This document shows, in pieces, positions 8,698 to 15,964 of a DNA stretch of 64,000 bases. The translations under genes and the position numbers were made by a program. The DNA comes from Clostridiales bacterium. GTDB lineage: Bacteria > Bacillota > Clostridia > Saccharofermentanales > Saccharofermentanaceae. The notes beneath the pieces were generated by a model. It was not told the DNA's origin. It saw nothing but the letters and a program-made list of their open reading frames with translations, and ran no database searches. Numbering within the stretch: position 1 is the stretch's first letter; each line of letters starts with the position of its first letter. The stretch lies in the NCBI GenBank assembly GCA_017511005.1, contig JAFWLP010000018.1:1-64000 (forward strand), given 5' to 3'.

Positions 8698-9495
8698 ATG
8701 AAAAAATTATTAAGTTGTTTATGCGCATTTGGCCTTTGTCTCGGATTGGCCGCATGCGCCCCGCAGAGCAAAGAGACCGCTCCTTCTGCAACGGCTGCAG
8801 AAACGAAAAAGTCTTCATCGGATAACATCAGCCTGCATGCTGAAGGATTCGAGGTTCAACCCTCTCCCGACTGGGTAAAGGCACTTCCTGAAGCTCAGGA
8901 TTCTTCAGTTAAGCAGCTCTTTGTCGTTGCGGCGTCTGCCATGGATAAGACGACAGCGTACATCACGATGCACGAGAGAGACAAAGACGGCAATTGGAAC
9001 ATGATCCTTTCCACACCGGGTTTTGTCGGAAAGAACGGCTGCTGTCTTGACGCCGATCACGCCGAAGGCTGTGGCCAGACTCCCGTCGGAAGATATCATT
9101 TCAATGCGGCTTTCGGTATTGCTCCTGATCCGGGATGCGCGATGAAGTATTTCCAGGTAACGGATGACACCTACTGGTCCGGAGACATGAATGAAGGAAT
9201 GCATTACAACGAGATGGTTGACATCAAGGATTATCCGAATCTCGATCTCGAGAACAGCGAGCACATCGTAGATTATGAGTATCAGTATCAGTACTGCCTG
9301 AACATCAGCTTTAACGAAGACGGCACTCCGGGAAGGGGTTCCGCAATCTTCCTTCACTGCTTCGGCACCCAGAAGCCTTTTACCGGCGGCTGCGTTGCGG
9401 TTCCCGAGTATGTAATGGTAAAGATCATGCAGAACGTCGATCCTGACTGTGTCGTAGTCATCGATACGATGGAGACTTTGAACGCAAGCTTCTGA
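8698..9495 (+). CDS. L,D-transpeptidase family lipoprotein
   Basis: A 265-residue lipoprotein with lipobox GLAAC (Cys20). The C-terminal half is a YkuD-type L,D-transpeptidase domain: it has QTPVGRYHF near residue 127, IFLHCFG with His220, and TGGCVAVPE with the catalytic Cys232. Such enzymes form 3-3 crosslinks in peptidoglycan or attach proteins to it; some clostridial members are only putative. The usual Arg after the catalytic Cys is replaced here (GCVAVP). AGGTGAG precedes the ATG. It is transcribed opposite to the M15 peptidase upstream, so the two cell-wall genes diverge. Confidence 0.85.
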   Translation: MKKLLSCLCAFGLCLGLAACAPQSKETAPSATAAETKKSSSDNISLHAEGFEVQPSPDWVKALPEAQDSSVKQLFVVAASAMDKTTAYITMHERDKDGNWNMILSTPGFVGKNGCCLDADHAEGCGQTPVGRYHFNAAFGIAPDPGCAMKYFQVTDDTYWSGDMNEGMHYNEMVDIKDYPNLDLENSEHIVDYEYQYQYCLNISFNEDGTPGRGSAIFLHCFGTQKPFTGGCVAVPEYVMVKIMQNVDPDCVVVIDTMETLNASF

Positions 9496-9503
9496 GAAAG
9501 ACT

Positions 9504-9527
9504 GCGGACGGCACAAACGCCGTCCGC
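9504..9527 (+). terminator. GC-rich hairpin after the L,D-transpeptidase gene
   Basis: GCGGACGGC and GCCGTCCGC form a perfect 9-bp stem with a 6-nt loop starting 8 bp after the stop codon. The tail ACTTATCTTT is only partly T-rich, so this may be a weak terminator backed up by the next one. Confidence 0.6.
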
Positions 9528-9564
9528 ACTTATCTTTAACACTTATTTTGTTACGGTGTTTTTC

Positions 9565-9595
9565 GAGGGATTATGACACATAATCCCTCTTTTTA
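9565..9595 (+). terminator. Rho-independent terminator
   Basis: GAGGGATTA and TAATCCCTC form a 9-bp stem with a 7-nt loop, followed directly by TTTTT. It reads on the plus strand and lies between the transpeptidase gene and the converging gene at 9611. Confidence 0.8.
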
Positions 9596-9610
9596 TGTCA
9601 AAACCGCCGA

Positions 9611-10168
9611 TTACTTCTTAATGCCTTCTCTCCATGTTGCGGGCTTGAATTCCTGTACAAGAGGGAGAAGACGCTTATCAACATCGATCTTGAATACGGA
9701 ATTGAAATTGTTTGTTGCGATCATCTGGCCTGCGAAGCCGACAATGACAACGAGTTCCTGATCGTTAAAGAACTTTCTGAGCTGATCGAAAAGCCCGTCC
9801 GAGACTGAAGTGGGATCCTTAACGATCGATTCAGCCAGAGTTGTAAGAAGTGTCTCCTTCTCATCGTAAACGAGGTTTGCCGGATCGAGTCCCAGGCCCT
9901 TTACGTCACTGATGAAGAAAAGTGAGCATAACTGGCATGAATTCGTTGTTGAGATCTTGTGTGCGAAAAGGATGGCATCCTTCTCACCGATGACTTCAAC
10001 GAGTCTGTTCCAGGATGTGTACCATGCCATGTATGCATCGTATGTTGCAGCATCATTGAGAAGACCCTTCTTCATGTTAGTTACAGCGTTTCTTCCTGCG
10101 AGTTCGTCATAGCGCTCCTTCTCTGCGCCTGTTGCTTCGTTCTGTTCCACCAATTTGATCCTTGCCAT
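9611..10168 (-). CDS. Carboxymuconolactone decarboxylase / AhpD-like protein
   Basis: A 185-residue, mostly helical protein with the AhpD-like redox motif SCQLC (Cys78 and Cys81) after HKIST. Proteins of this family reduce peroxides or act as thiol oxidoreductases through the Cys pair; true decarboxylases lack the CxxC, so a thiol-redox role is more likely. It is the last gene of the run metQ-adh-cmd, 36 bp after the alcohol dehydrogenase, with no terminator seen between them. That would place it under the Cys-codon attenuator and Rrf2-type operator ahead of metQ. The physiological substrate is unknown. Confidence 0.8.
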   Translation of the reverse strand: MARIKLVEQNEATGAEKERYDELAGRNAVTNMKKGLLNDAATYDAYMAWYTSWNRLVEVIGEKDAILFAHKISTTNSCQLCSLFFISDVKGLGLDPANLVYDEKETLLTTLAESIVKDPTSVSDGLFDQLRKFFNDQELVVIVGFAGQMIATNNFNSVFKIDVDKRLLPLVQEFKPATWREGIKK

Positions 10169-10204
10169 TGTCGTAATCTCCTTTGCTTTTTTCTCTCGGT
10201 ATTT

Positions 10205-11365
10205 TTATTTTGCGATCTTCAAGATCTCAATGAACTTTTGTGAATCGAGCGGAACATAGTGTCCCACGGTACCGCCCTTTGTCGCGCGCTTTGCCATGAC
10301 TTCGAAGTCTTTATCATCTATTCCGAGCTCAGATAAATGCGTCTTGAGTCCCAGCTTCTTAAAGAACTTTTCGAGTTCTTCCGATAACAGAAGCGCACGT
10401 TCCCTTTCTGAATAGTCGTACGGATCTTTTCCATAGACTCTGCTTGCGAGAAGCGCAAGTCTCCACGGCTTGATATCTGCCATATACTTTGTCCATGCCG
10501 TGAAAACGATTGCCATGCCTTCCCCGTGTGTGATGTTGTACTGCGCAGACAGCTCGTGTTCGATACGGTGCGATCCCCAGTCAGCCGTTCTTCCGGCATC
10601 AAGGAAATTATTGTGAGCCACCGACGCAAGCCACTGTATCTCAGCCCTTGCATTGATATTTGAAGGATCTTCGATAAGCCTGTCTGCGTTTACCAGCAGT
10701 GCCTTTATCGCGCCTTCTATCAGGTAGTCTGTGGTATCCGAATTCTTCTCGTCTGAGAAATATCTCTCGAGCAGATGTGACAGCACATCCGCGATACCTA
10801 CGAAGGTCTGATATGAGGGAAGGTTTACGGTGTACTCAGGGTTCATGATCGCGAACTTCGGAATGATGCGGTCATCTTCAAAACCTTTCTTCCACTCACC
10901 GTATGAGAGGATCGCGCAGTTTGACGTCTCGGAACCGCTCGATGCCGTTGTCGCGATTACTCCGATGTTAAGGACATGCTCGGGAGAAACACCCTTATCG
11001 AAGAAATCCCAGACATCGCCATCGTACGGTATACCGAGAGCTGTCGCCTTGGCTGTGTCGATGGAGCTTCCCCCACCTACTGCCAGAACGAAGTCAACCT
11101 TGTCTTCCTTGCCCTTAGCAACAAGTTTTCTTACGAGCTCGATGGACGGATTCGGTACTACATCCCCGCTCTCCGAGAACTTTATTCCGAGTTCTTTTAC
11201 TGCTTCCGTGATCACATCGTATATTCCGAGAGTCTTGATGAAGTCACCGCTGTAAACCAATAGGAGTGATGTGACTTTATGCTGCGATAGAAGTGACTTC
11301 AGCTTTTTCTCCGATTCCTCGCCGAAAACGATCTTCGCGGGGTTGTAATACTCAAATCCGATCAT
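10205..11365 (-). CDS. Iron-containing alcohol dehydrogenase (BdhA/YqhD type)
   Basis: A 386-residue group III alcohol dehydrogenase, full length. It reduces an aldehyde to an alcohol with NAD(P)H. The nucleotide loop is GGGSSIDTAKA (residues 97-107). Metal ligands are Asp193, His197, His266 and His280, in the expected contexts ADVLSH, GSHRIEH and NITHGEG. It starts 27 bp after metQ, with AGGAG ahead of the ATG and no terminator between, so it is probably co-transcribed with metQ. That pairing with sulfur import is unusual and may reflect handling of aldehydes formed in methionine or cysteine breakdown. Confidence 0.88.
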   Translation of the reverse strand: MIGFEYYNPAKIVFGEESEKKLKSLLSQHKVTSLLLVYSGDFIKTLGIYDVITEAVKELGIKFSESGDVVPNPSIELVRKLVAKGKEDKVDFVLAVGGGSSIDTAKATALGIPYDGDVWDFFDKGVSPEHVLNIGVIATTASSGSETSNCAILSYGEWKKGFEDDRIIPKFAIMNPEYTVNLPSYQTFVGIADVLSHLLERYFSDEKNSDTTDYLIEGAIKALLVNADRLIEDPSNINARAEIQWLASVAHNNFLDAGRTADWGSHRIEHELSAQYNITHGEGMAIVFTAWTKYMADIKPWRLALLASRVYGKDPYDYSERERALLLSEELEKFFKKLGLKTHLSELGIDDKDFEVMAKRATKGGTVGHYVPLDSQKFIEILKIAK

Positions 11366-11392
11366 CTTGCCCGTTCTCCTGATCTCAATTTA

Positions 11393-12268
11393 TTATCCGA
11401 AAAGAGGTACTACCGCACCGTCGTATGTATCCTCGATGAACTTTGCGACTTCTGGTCCCTGAAGTACTTCTACGAGTGTCTTTATTGCCGGATCGTCAGC
11501 CTTTGCAGGTGATGTTGCGATAATGTTTCCGTATGTCTGTGCAGCAAGACCGTCATTAGCCTCAACTGCGAGTGCCTGGCTTACGTGAAGTCCGCCCTCG
11601 ATCGCGTAGTTACCGTTAATAACCGCAACGTCGACGTCAGGAAGCGCTGCAACGAGCTGCTCGGGTGCAAGTTCCTTGAACTGGATGTTGAGAGGATTCT
11701 CAATGATATCTTCCACAGTGGCATTGATGCCTGCACCGTCCTTGAGCTTGAGGAGTCCTTCCTGGGCGAGGAGCAGCAAAGCTCTTGCTTCATTCGTTAC
11801 GTTGTTGGGTACTGCAATTACGGCTCCTTCTTTAAGATCCTTAAGGTCCTTTACCCTGCCTGCATAGATTCCGAACGGTTCATAGTGAACTGCGCCTACT
11901 GATACGAGATCGGAACCGTTCTCAAGATTGAACTGGTCAAGGTAAGGAACGTGCTGGAAATAGTTCGCGTCAAGTGATCCTTCGATAACGCCTGTATTAG
12001 GTGTGACTGAATCCTCAAGTCTTATGATCTCAAGCGTGATGCCTTTCTCTGCGAGGATCGGCTTTGCGACTTCGAGGATCTCCGAATGGGGTGTGATGTT
12101 AGCGCCTACCTTGAGCACCGTGTTCTCAGCCTTTGCTTCCGTCTGTGCGTCACTAGCTACTGTGGCTGCATCAACTCTTGTTCCGGTTGTCTGAGCGCAT
12201 GCAGCAAGTGATCCTGTAATTGCGAGTAAAAGTCCTGCGGCTATTGCCTTCTTAAATATGTTCTTCAT
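11393..12268 (-). CDS. metQ: Methionine ABC transporter substrate-binding lipoprotein
   Basis: An NlpA/MetQ-family protein that captures methionine outside the membrane for the MetNI importer. It has a lipobox LAAC (Cys24), the N-terminal strand LKVGANITPHSEIL, the conserved NYFQHVPYLDQFN and AVPNNVTNEARALLLL, and NGNYAIEGG, all typical of MetQ. Length (291) is normal for the family plus its signal. It is separated from metN and metI by its own promoter, a Cys-rich leader frame and a terminator, so the binding protein is controlled independently of the permease but by the same kind of signal. AAGGAG stands ahead of the start. Confidence 0.92.
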   Translation of the reverse strand: MKNIFKKAIAAGLLLAITGSLAACAQTTGTRVDAATVASDAQTEAKAENTVLKVGANITPHSEILEVAKPILAEKGITLEIIRLEDSVTPNTGVIEGSLDANYFQHVPYLDQFNLENGSDLVSVGAVHYEPFGIYAGRVKDLKDLKEGAVIAVPNNVTNEARALLLLAQEGLLKLKDGAGINATVEDIIENPLNIQFKELAPEQLVAALPDVDVAVINGNYAIEGGLHVSQALAVEANDGLAAQTYGNIIATSPAKADDPAIKTLVEVLQGPEVAKFIEDTYDGAVVPLFG

Positions 12269-12336
12269 TTTTAGTAATCTCCTTAGAATTTGTTTTATGT
12301 ATTGTTTTTGCTTTAAGAATGATTTTTGTCAGGCAT

Positions 12337-12371
12337 AAAAATGCCCGGCGAGCTGATTCAACTCCCGGGCA
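12337..12371 (-). terminator. Attenuator terminator in the metQ leader
   Basis: On the minus strand TGCCCGG-GAG and CTC-G-CCGGGCA form a 10-bp stem with one bulged G and a 9-nt loop, followed by TTTTT (12341-12337). It lies about 70 bp before metQ, downstream of a Cys/Met-rich leader frame. The 5' arm can alternatively pair with CTCCCGGGTGC at 12472-12462 inside the leader frame (11 bp, two of them G-U), which would prevent termination. This is therefore a regulated terminator. Confidence 0.8.
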
Positions 12372-12402
12372 CATGGCATATGTTCAATTGCATATTACTG
12401 CT

Positions 12403-12525
12403 TTAACATCGATCGTTCTCAAGGCGTGAGGAATGACTTCTTACGCCCTGGGCCATTTCGCGCACCCGGGAGCCAAGCATTCGACAACACATCATGCTAA
12501 CTGTTGTATTAATTGTTCTGTACAT
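12403..12525 (-). CDS. Cys/Met leader peptide of the metQ operon (40 aa)
   Basis: A short frame with an excellent ribosome binding site (AAAGGAGG, with the ATG at 12525) that starts about 25 nt after the predicted transcription start and ends with TAA at 12403. Codons 10-16 read S-M-M-C-C-R-M; the final residue is also Cys. Eleven nucleotides after the second tandem TGT codon lies CTCCCGGGTGC, the strand that can pair with the 5' arm of the terminator. A ribosome waiting at the Cys codons would leave that strand free and allow read-through into metQ; a moving ribosome would cover it. An additional hairpin (GGCGT/ACGCC) lies near the end of the frame. The peptide itself probably has no function beyond being translated. 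Confidence 0.75.
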   Translation of the reverse strand: MYRTINTTVSMMCCRMLGSRVREMAQGVRSHSSRLENDRC

Positions 12526-12556
12526 TTCTCACTCCTCCTTTCGTTGTGATGGCGAT

Positions 12557-12592
12557 ACTTTACTCCTATTTGCCTACTATGTCAATAGGTTA
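12557..12592 (-). promoter_or_regulatory. metQ promoter overlapped by Rrf2-type operator
   Basis: On the minus strand TTGACA (12585-12580), a 17-bp spacer and TAAAGT (12562-12557). The 17-bp operator CCTATTGACATAGTAGG (12589-12573) covers the -35 and part of the spacer, so a bound repressor would block RNA polymerase. The same operator occurs ahead of mccB, iscS and the rrf2 gene. Confidence 0.8.
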
Positions 12593-12656
12593 TTTGAAAT
12601 ATTTTTCTGCCTTTCAAAAATCCGGTTCTCAGTTTGTCAACTGATGGATCCCGTAT

Positions 12657-12785
12657 GGTTTCCTTTTGCGTTGACTTTCGATGAAAGTCAACCATTTTGT
12701 CAACTTGAAAACCCTATCAGGTTTCCTTTTCGCGGACCACAGATGTTTAACAGCACATCGTGGTTCATTTTCCTTTTCGCGGACC
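12657..12785. repeat. Short repeats and hairpins between ecfS and the metQ promoter
   Basis: A perfect 17-bp direct repeat, TTTCCTTTTCGCGGACC, occurs at 12722-12738 and 12769-12785; a shorter copy TTTCCTTTTGCG is at 12659-12670. Between the copies lie two hairpins: ACCAC...GTGGT (12736-12764) and the perfect 10-bp stem GTTGACTTTC/GAAAGTCAAC (12670-12692). No frame or good U-tract terminator is seen. The function is unknown; it may be a small repetitive intergenic element that also ends transcription of the upstream operon. Confidence 0.5.
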
Positions 12786-12805
12786 GTATTTAATCAATTA
12801 CAAGT

Positions 12806-13360
12806 TCAGGATACAGCCGTCTTACGCTCATCTTTACGGACTTCACTTTCCCTGTATCTCTCGAAAAGCTTAATGTACATAATAGGCACTGCTCCTACAA
12901 TTGCCGCGCTTGCCTGGATCCCGTTGGGAATGACCGAACCCAAAGCTGCTTCAACACCATACATGAACGGCAGGGATTCGAATGCAAAGTAACCGGCGAT
13001 CATGATCAGCTCCGCAATGAAAGAAACAATGATCTTGCGGATGAGTGATGTCTTACCCTGAGCATTCCTCTTAAGCAGTATTCCGGCAACTAGCCCCATG
13101 ATCCCTTTGATCAGAAATGTTGCAACCGCGTACTGCGGGTAACCCGCAAGAAGATCTGCAAGCGTGGAACCTATGGCAGCGGGGAAAAACGCAACAGGCC
13201 CAAGCAAGTATGAACTTACCAGTATCAGCACGTCGCCGAGATTGATGTGACCGATCGCAGTCGGTATGTGAAGTTCCGTTCCAACAAAGACCAGTGCCGC
13301 AAGCACGCCGGAATACGCTATCTTCCTTAAGTTGTTTTTATAATCTGCTCTATTGTTCAT
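12806..13360 (-). CDS. ECF transporter substrate-binding (S) component
   Basis: A protein of about 184 residues with five to six hydrophobic segments and the S-component pattern: an N-terminal helix with AYSGVLAALVFVGTEL, then GHINLGDVLILVSSYLLGP and FFPAAIGSTLADLLAGY. S components bind a vitamin, metal or similar small molecule and share an energising EcfAAT module, none of which is in this window. The frame extends to 13411 within metI, but GGAG lies 9 nt before the ATG at 13360, so I chose that start. It is the last gene after metI in the mccB operon. By context its substrate may relate to sulfur amino acid metabolism; the sequence does not show which. Confidence 0.8.
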   Translation of the reverse strand: MNNRADYKNNLRKIAYSGVLAALVFVGTELHIPTAIGHINLGDVLILVSSYLLGPVAFFPAAIGSTLADLLAGYPQYAVATFLIKGIMGLVAGILLKRNAQGKTSLIRKIIVSFIAELIMIAGYFAFESLPFMYGVEAALGSVIPNGIQASAAIVGAVPIMYIKLFERYRESEVRKDERKTAVS

Positions 13361-13380
13361 ATTCTTATTCTCCATATTCT

Positions 13381-14034
13381 TTAGGTTTTTCTGTGTTTTT
13401 TTGACATCCATATTCCGAATTCCTGTATGAGCATCACCATGATTATCAGCAGCGTTACCGTAGTCCAGAGAACATCTTTCTGATAGCGGTAATAACCGTA
13501 CTGAAGTGCGATGGCTCCAAGACCGCCGCCGCCGATGACACCCGCCATTGCTGAATAACCGAGAACAGTGGCGACGTTTATTGCGCCGCCCTGAAGGAGC
13601 GAAGGCATTGCTTCGGGGATGATGAAATGCAGTATCGTGTATAAAGGCGACGCGCCCATTGAAGTTGCCGCCTCAATGATACCGGGCTGGACTTCATTCA
13701 GGGATGATTCAACCATCCTTGCAACGATCGGGATCGCACCGATGGTAAGAGGCACGATCGCTGCGGTTGTTCCGATGGACTGTCCGACCACAAATCTGGT
13801 AAACGGTATAAGTAATACCAGCAGGATCAGGAACGGCAATGAACGCGTGATATTCACGATGGTACCGATAACGAAATTGACACCGCGGTTCTCGAGCAGG
13901 CGGCCTTTGGATGTCGAATATAAAAGCACGCCCAAAGGCATTCCTATAAGGTACGAGAACAGCGATGCGAAGAACGTCATGATAAACGTCTCCCATACAC
14001 CAGTAACAATTGCTTCTCTTATGTAATCACTCAT
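13381..14034 (-). CDS. metI: Methionine ABC transporter permease
   Basis: The membrane subunit of the MetNIQ importer, 217 residues with five transmembrane segments. Conserved stretches include TFIMTFFASLFSYLIGMPLG near the N-terminus, NITRSLPFLILLV, and the cytoplasmic coupling loop EAATSMGASPLYTILHFIIPEA, which contacts MetN. It overlaps the end of metN by 8 bp, so the two are translationally coupled. Confidence 0.93.
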   Translation of the reverse strand: MSDYIREAIVTGVWETFIMTFFASLFSYLIGMPLGVLLYSTSKGRLLENRGVNFVIGTIVNITRSLPFLILLVLLIPFTRFVVGQSIGTTAAIVPLTIGAIPIVARMVESSLNEVQPGIIEAATSMGASPLYTILHFIIPEAMPSLLQGGAINVATVLGYSAMAGVIGGGGLGAIALQYGYYRYQKDVLWTTVTLLIIMVMLIQEFGIWMSKKHRKT

Positions 14035-15034
14035 TTCTGCTTACCTCCGATACGGAAAGTCCGCCTTTCCTGAAGAAATCGATAACAGTCTGACGGTCTT
14101 TTGCAAGAACGGGAAGTTCTATGATCATCTGACCGTAACCGATGCCTCCGACGCTCCTCGTATTAGCGCTCAGGATATTCACCTTCAGTCCCGTTTCTTC
14201 GACAAGGTTTGCGATGAACGGCACATTGGACTGCGTTCCGTCGAAAACGATCCTCACCAGCTGTCCGTTATCATCCGAAGGATCAAAAGGATTGCTTGGG
14301 AACACGAGTTTCTTCGCGGCCTTCGACTGCGGATTCGAGAATACTTCCTTCACTTCACCGATCTCGGCAAGATTGCCGTCATCAATGATGGCGACGCGGT
14401 CACATATCTTCTCGACGACACTCATCTCATGAGTGATGATAATTATCGTCAGTTTTCTTTCATCGTTTATCTTCTTCAACAGGTCTAATATCTCACCTGT
14501 GATCTTCGGATCCAACGCGCTTGTCGCTTCATCACACAAAAGGACTTTGGGATCAACTGCCAGCGCTCTTGCTATCGCCACTCTCTGTTTCTGGCCTCCT
14601 GAAAGACGCGCAGGGTATTCATTTGCTTTCTCGGAAAGTCCGACGATCTCAAGCATCTGCTTAGCTTTCTCACGGCGTGCGGCACGCGGTGTCCCGATGA
14701 TCTTCAGTGACTGCTCAACGTTCTGAATCACCGTACGCTGATTGATGAGATTGAAGCCCTGGAAGATCATGGAGATCGAGTGACGCACTTCCCTCAGCTC
14801 GCGCGCCTTCAGCTTCGCAAGATCTTTTCCGTAGAAACTGACTGTTCCCGAAGATACTTCCTCAAGGCGGTTAAGGGTCCTTACCAGAGTGGACTTGCCC
14901 GCACCGCTCATGCCGATTATTCCGAAGATCTCACCTTCACGGACTTCAAGGCTCACGTCCTTGAGCGCCGTGAATTCCTTTCCGTCGTTCTTGTATGTCT
15001 TATATACGTTTGTCAGTTCAAAGACATTGCTCAT
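14027..15034 (-). CDS. metN: Methionine ABC transporter ATP-binding protein
   Basis: The ATPase of the MetNIQ importer, 335 residues. Walker A is GMSGAGKST (near residue 42), the signature is LSGGQKQR, and Walker B is VLLCDEATSALD. The C-terminal region (about 255-335) matches the NIL/ACT-like domain through which methionine inhibits the transporter, so import should be subject to feedback. The start lies directly against the stop of the upstream cystathionine synthase gene. The gene sits in the order mccB-mccA-metN-metI. Confidence 0.94.
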   Translation of the reverse strand: MSNVFELTNVYKTYKNDGKEFTALKDVSLEVREGEIFGIIGMSGAGKSTLVRTLNRLEEVSSGTVSFYGKDLAKLKARELREVRHSISMIFQGFNLINQRTVIQNVEQSLKIIGTPRAARREKAKQMLEIVGLSEKANEYPARLSGGQKQRVAIARALAVDPKVLLCDEATSALDPKITGEILDLLKKINDERKLTIIIITHEMSVVEKICDRVAIIDDGNLAEIGEVKEVFSNPQSKAAKKLVFPSNPFDPSDDNGQLVRIVFDGTQSNVPFIANLVEETGLKVNILSANTRSVGGIGYGQMIIELPVLAKDRQTVIDFFRKGGLSVSEVSRNE

Positions 15035-15949
15035 TTATTCATACAATCCTTTGCTCAAATATCTGTCACCCCTGTCAGGGAAGACAGTTACGATGTTGCC
15101 GGAACCGATCTCCTCAGCGAGCTTCATCGAAGCTGCAAGTGCCGCTCCGGAAGATGAACCTGCAAGGATGCCTTCGTTCCTCGCGAGGAGCCTGCTCATC
15201 TCGAACGCTTCATCATCATTGACCTTGATCACTTTATCAACCAACGTGATATCCATCGTGTCGGCAATGAAATCATTGCCGATTCCTTCTATGTTGTAAT
15301 CGAAATGCTCTCCGCCTCCGATCGTTGATCCGTACGGGTCAGCGAGCACTCCTTTGATATCCGGATCCTGTTCCTTAAGGTATTTGACGACCCCGGTGAA
15401 TGTTCCGCCGCTTCCTGCGCCTGCTACAAAGTAATCGATCTTTCCGTCAAGCTGGGAGTAGATCTCAGGACCTGTCGTCTCGTAATGTGCGAGAGGATTT
15501 GCCGGATTTCTGAACTGTCTTAAAGAGACAGAGCCTTCGATCCGGCTTAACAGTTCTTCGGCTTTCCGCTCTGCTCCGAGCATTCCTTCTTCTCTTGATG
15601 TATGTACTATTTCCGCGCCGAGGGCGCGCATCACCTGCTGCTTCTCGATCGAGAATTTCTCTGGAACGGTGAATATAACGCGCACGCCCTGGTTGAGGGC
15701 AGCAACGGCTATTCCGATTCCTGTATTGCCGGCTGTGGCATCTACGATCGTTCCGCCGTCTTTTAATATTCCGCGCTTTTTCGCATCATCGATCATGTAG
15801 ACGCCGACACGGTCTTTAACGCTTCCGGCAGGGTTCATGAGTTCAAGTTTTGCATAGATATTTACTCCGGGCCTGACGCCCATATGATTGAGCTTAAGTA
15901 CCGGCGTATTGCCGATCATGCCTCTGATGTCTTCATATACGTTCTTCAT
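15035..15949 (-). CDS. mccA: O-acetylserine-dependent cystathionine beta-synthase / cysteine synthase (MccA type)
   Basis: A fold type II PLP enzyme of 304 residues. The PLP lysine is Lys45 in NPAGSVKDR; the substrate loop reads DATAGNTGIG, and the C-terminal SSSGAALAA is present. In MccA enzymes O-acetylserine and homocysteine give cystathionine; in CysK enzymes sulfide gives cysteine. I favour MccA because it follows an MccB-type lyase by 15 bp, the arrangement known from Bacillus subtilis. Together they turn methionine-derived homocysteine into cysteine. CysK cannot be excluded from sequence alone. Confidence 0.85.
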   Translation of the reverse strand: MKNVYEDIRGMIGNTPVLKLNHMGVRPGVNIYAKLELMNPAGSVKDRVGVYMIDDAKKRGILKDGGTIVDATAGNTGIGIAVAALNQGVRVIFTVPEKFSIEKQQVMRALGAEIVHTSREEGMLGAERKAEELLSRIEGSVSLRQFRNPANPLAHYETTGPEIYSQLDGKIDYFVAGAGSGGTFTGVVKYLKEQDPDIKGVLADPYGSTIGGGEHFDYNIEGIGNDFIADTMDITLVDKVIKVNDDEAFEMSRLLARNEGILAGSSSGAALAASMKLAEEIGSGNIVTVFPDRGDRYLSKGLYE

Positions 15950-15964
15950 GTGTCATTACCTTCT

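Noticed and set aside
12657-12785. CRISPR-like array
   Set aside because: There are only two full copies, the spacers are of unlike length and contain hairpins, and no cas gene is in the window.
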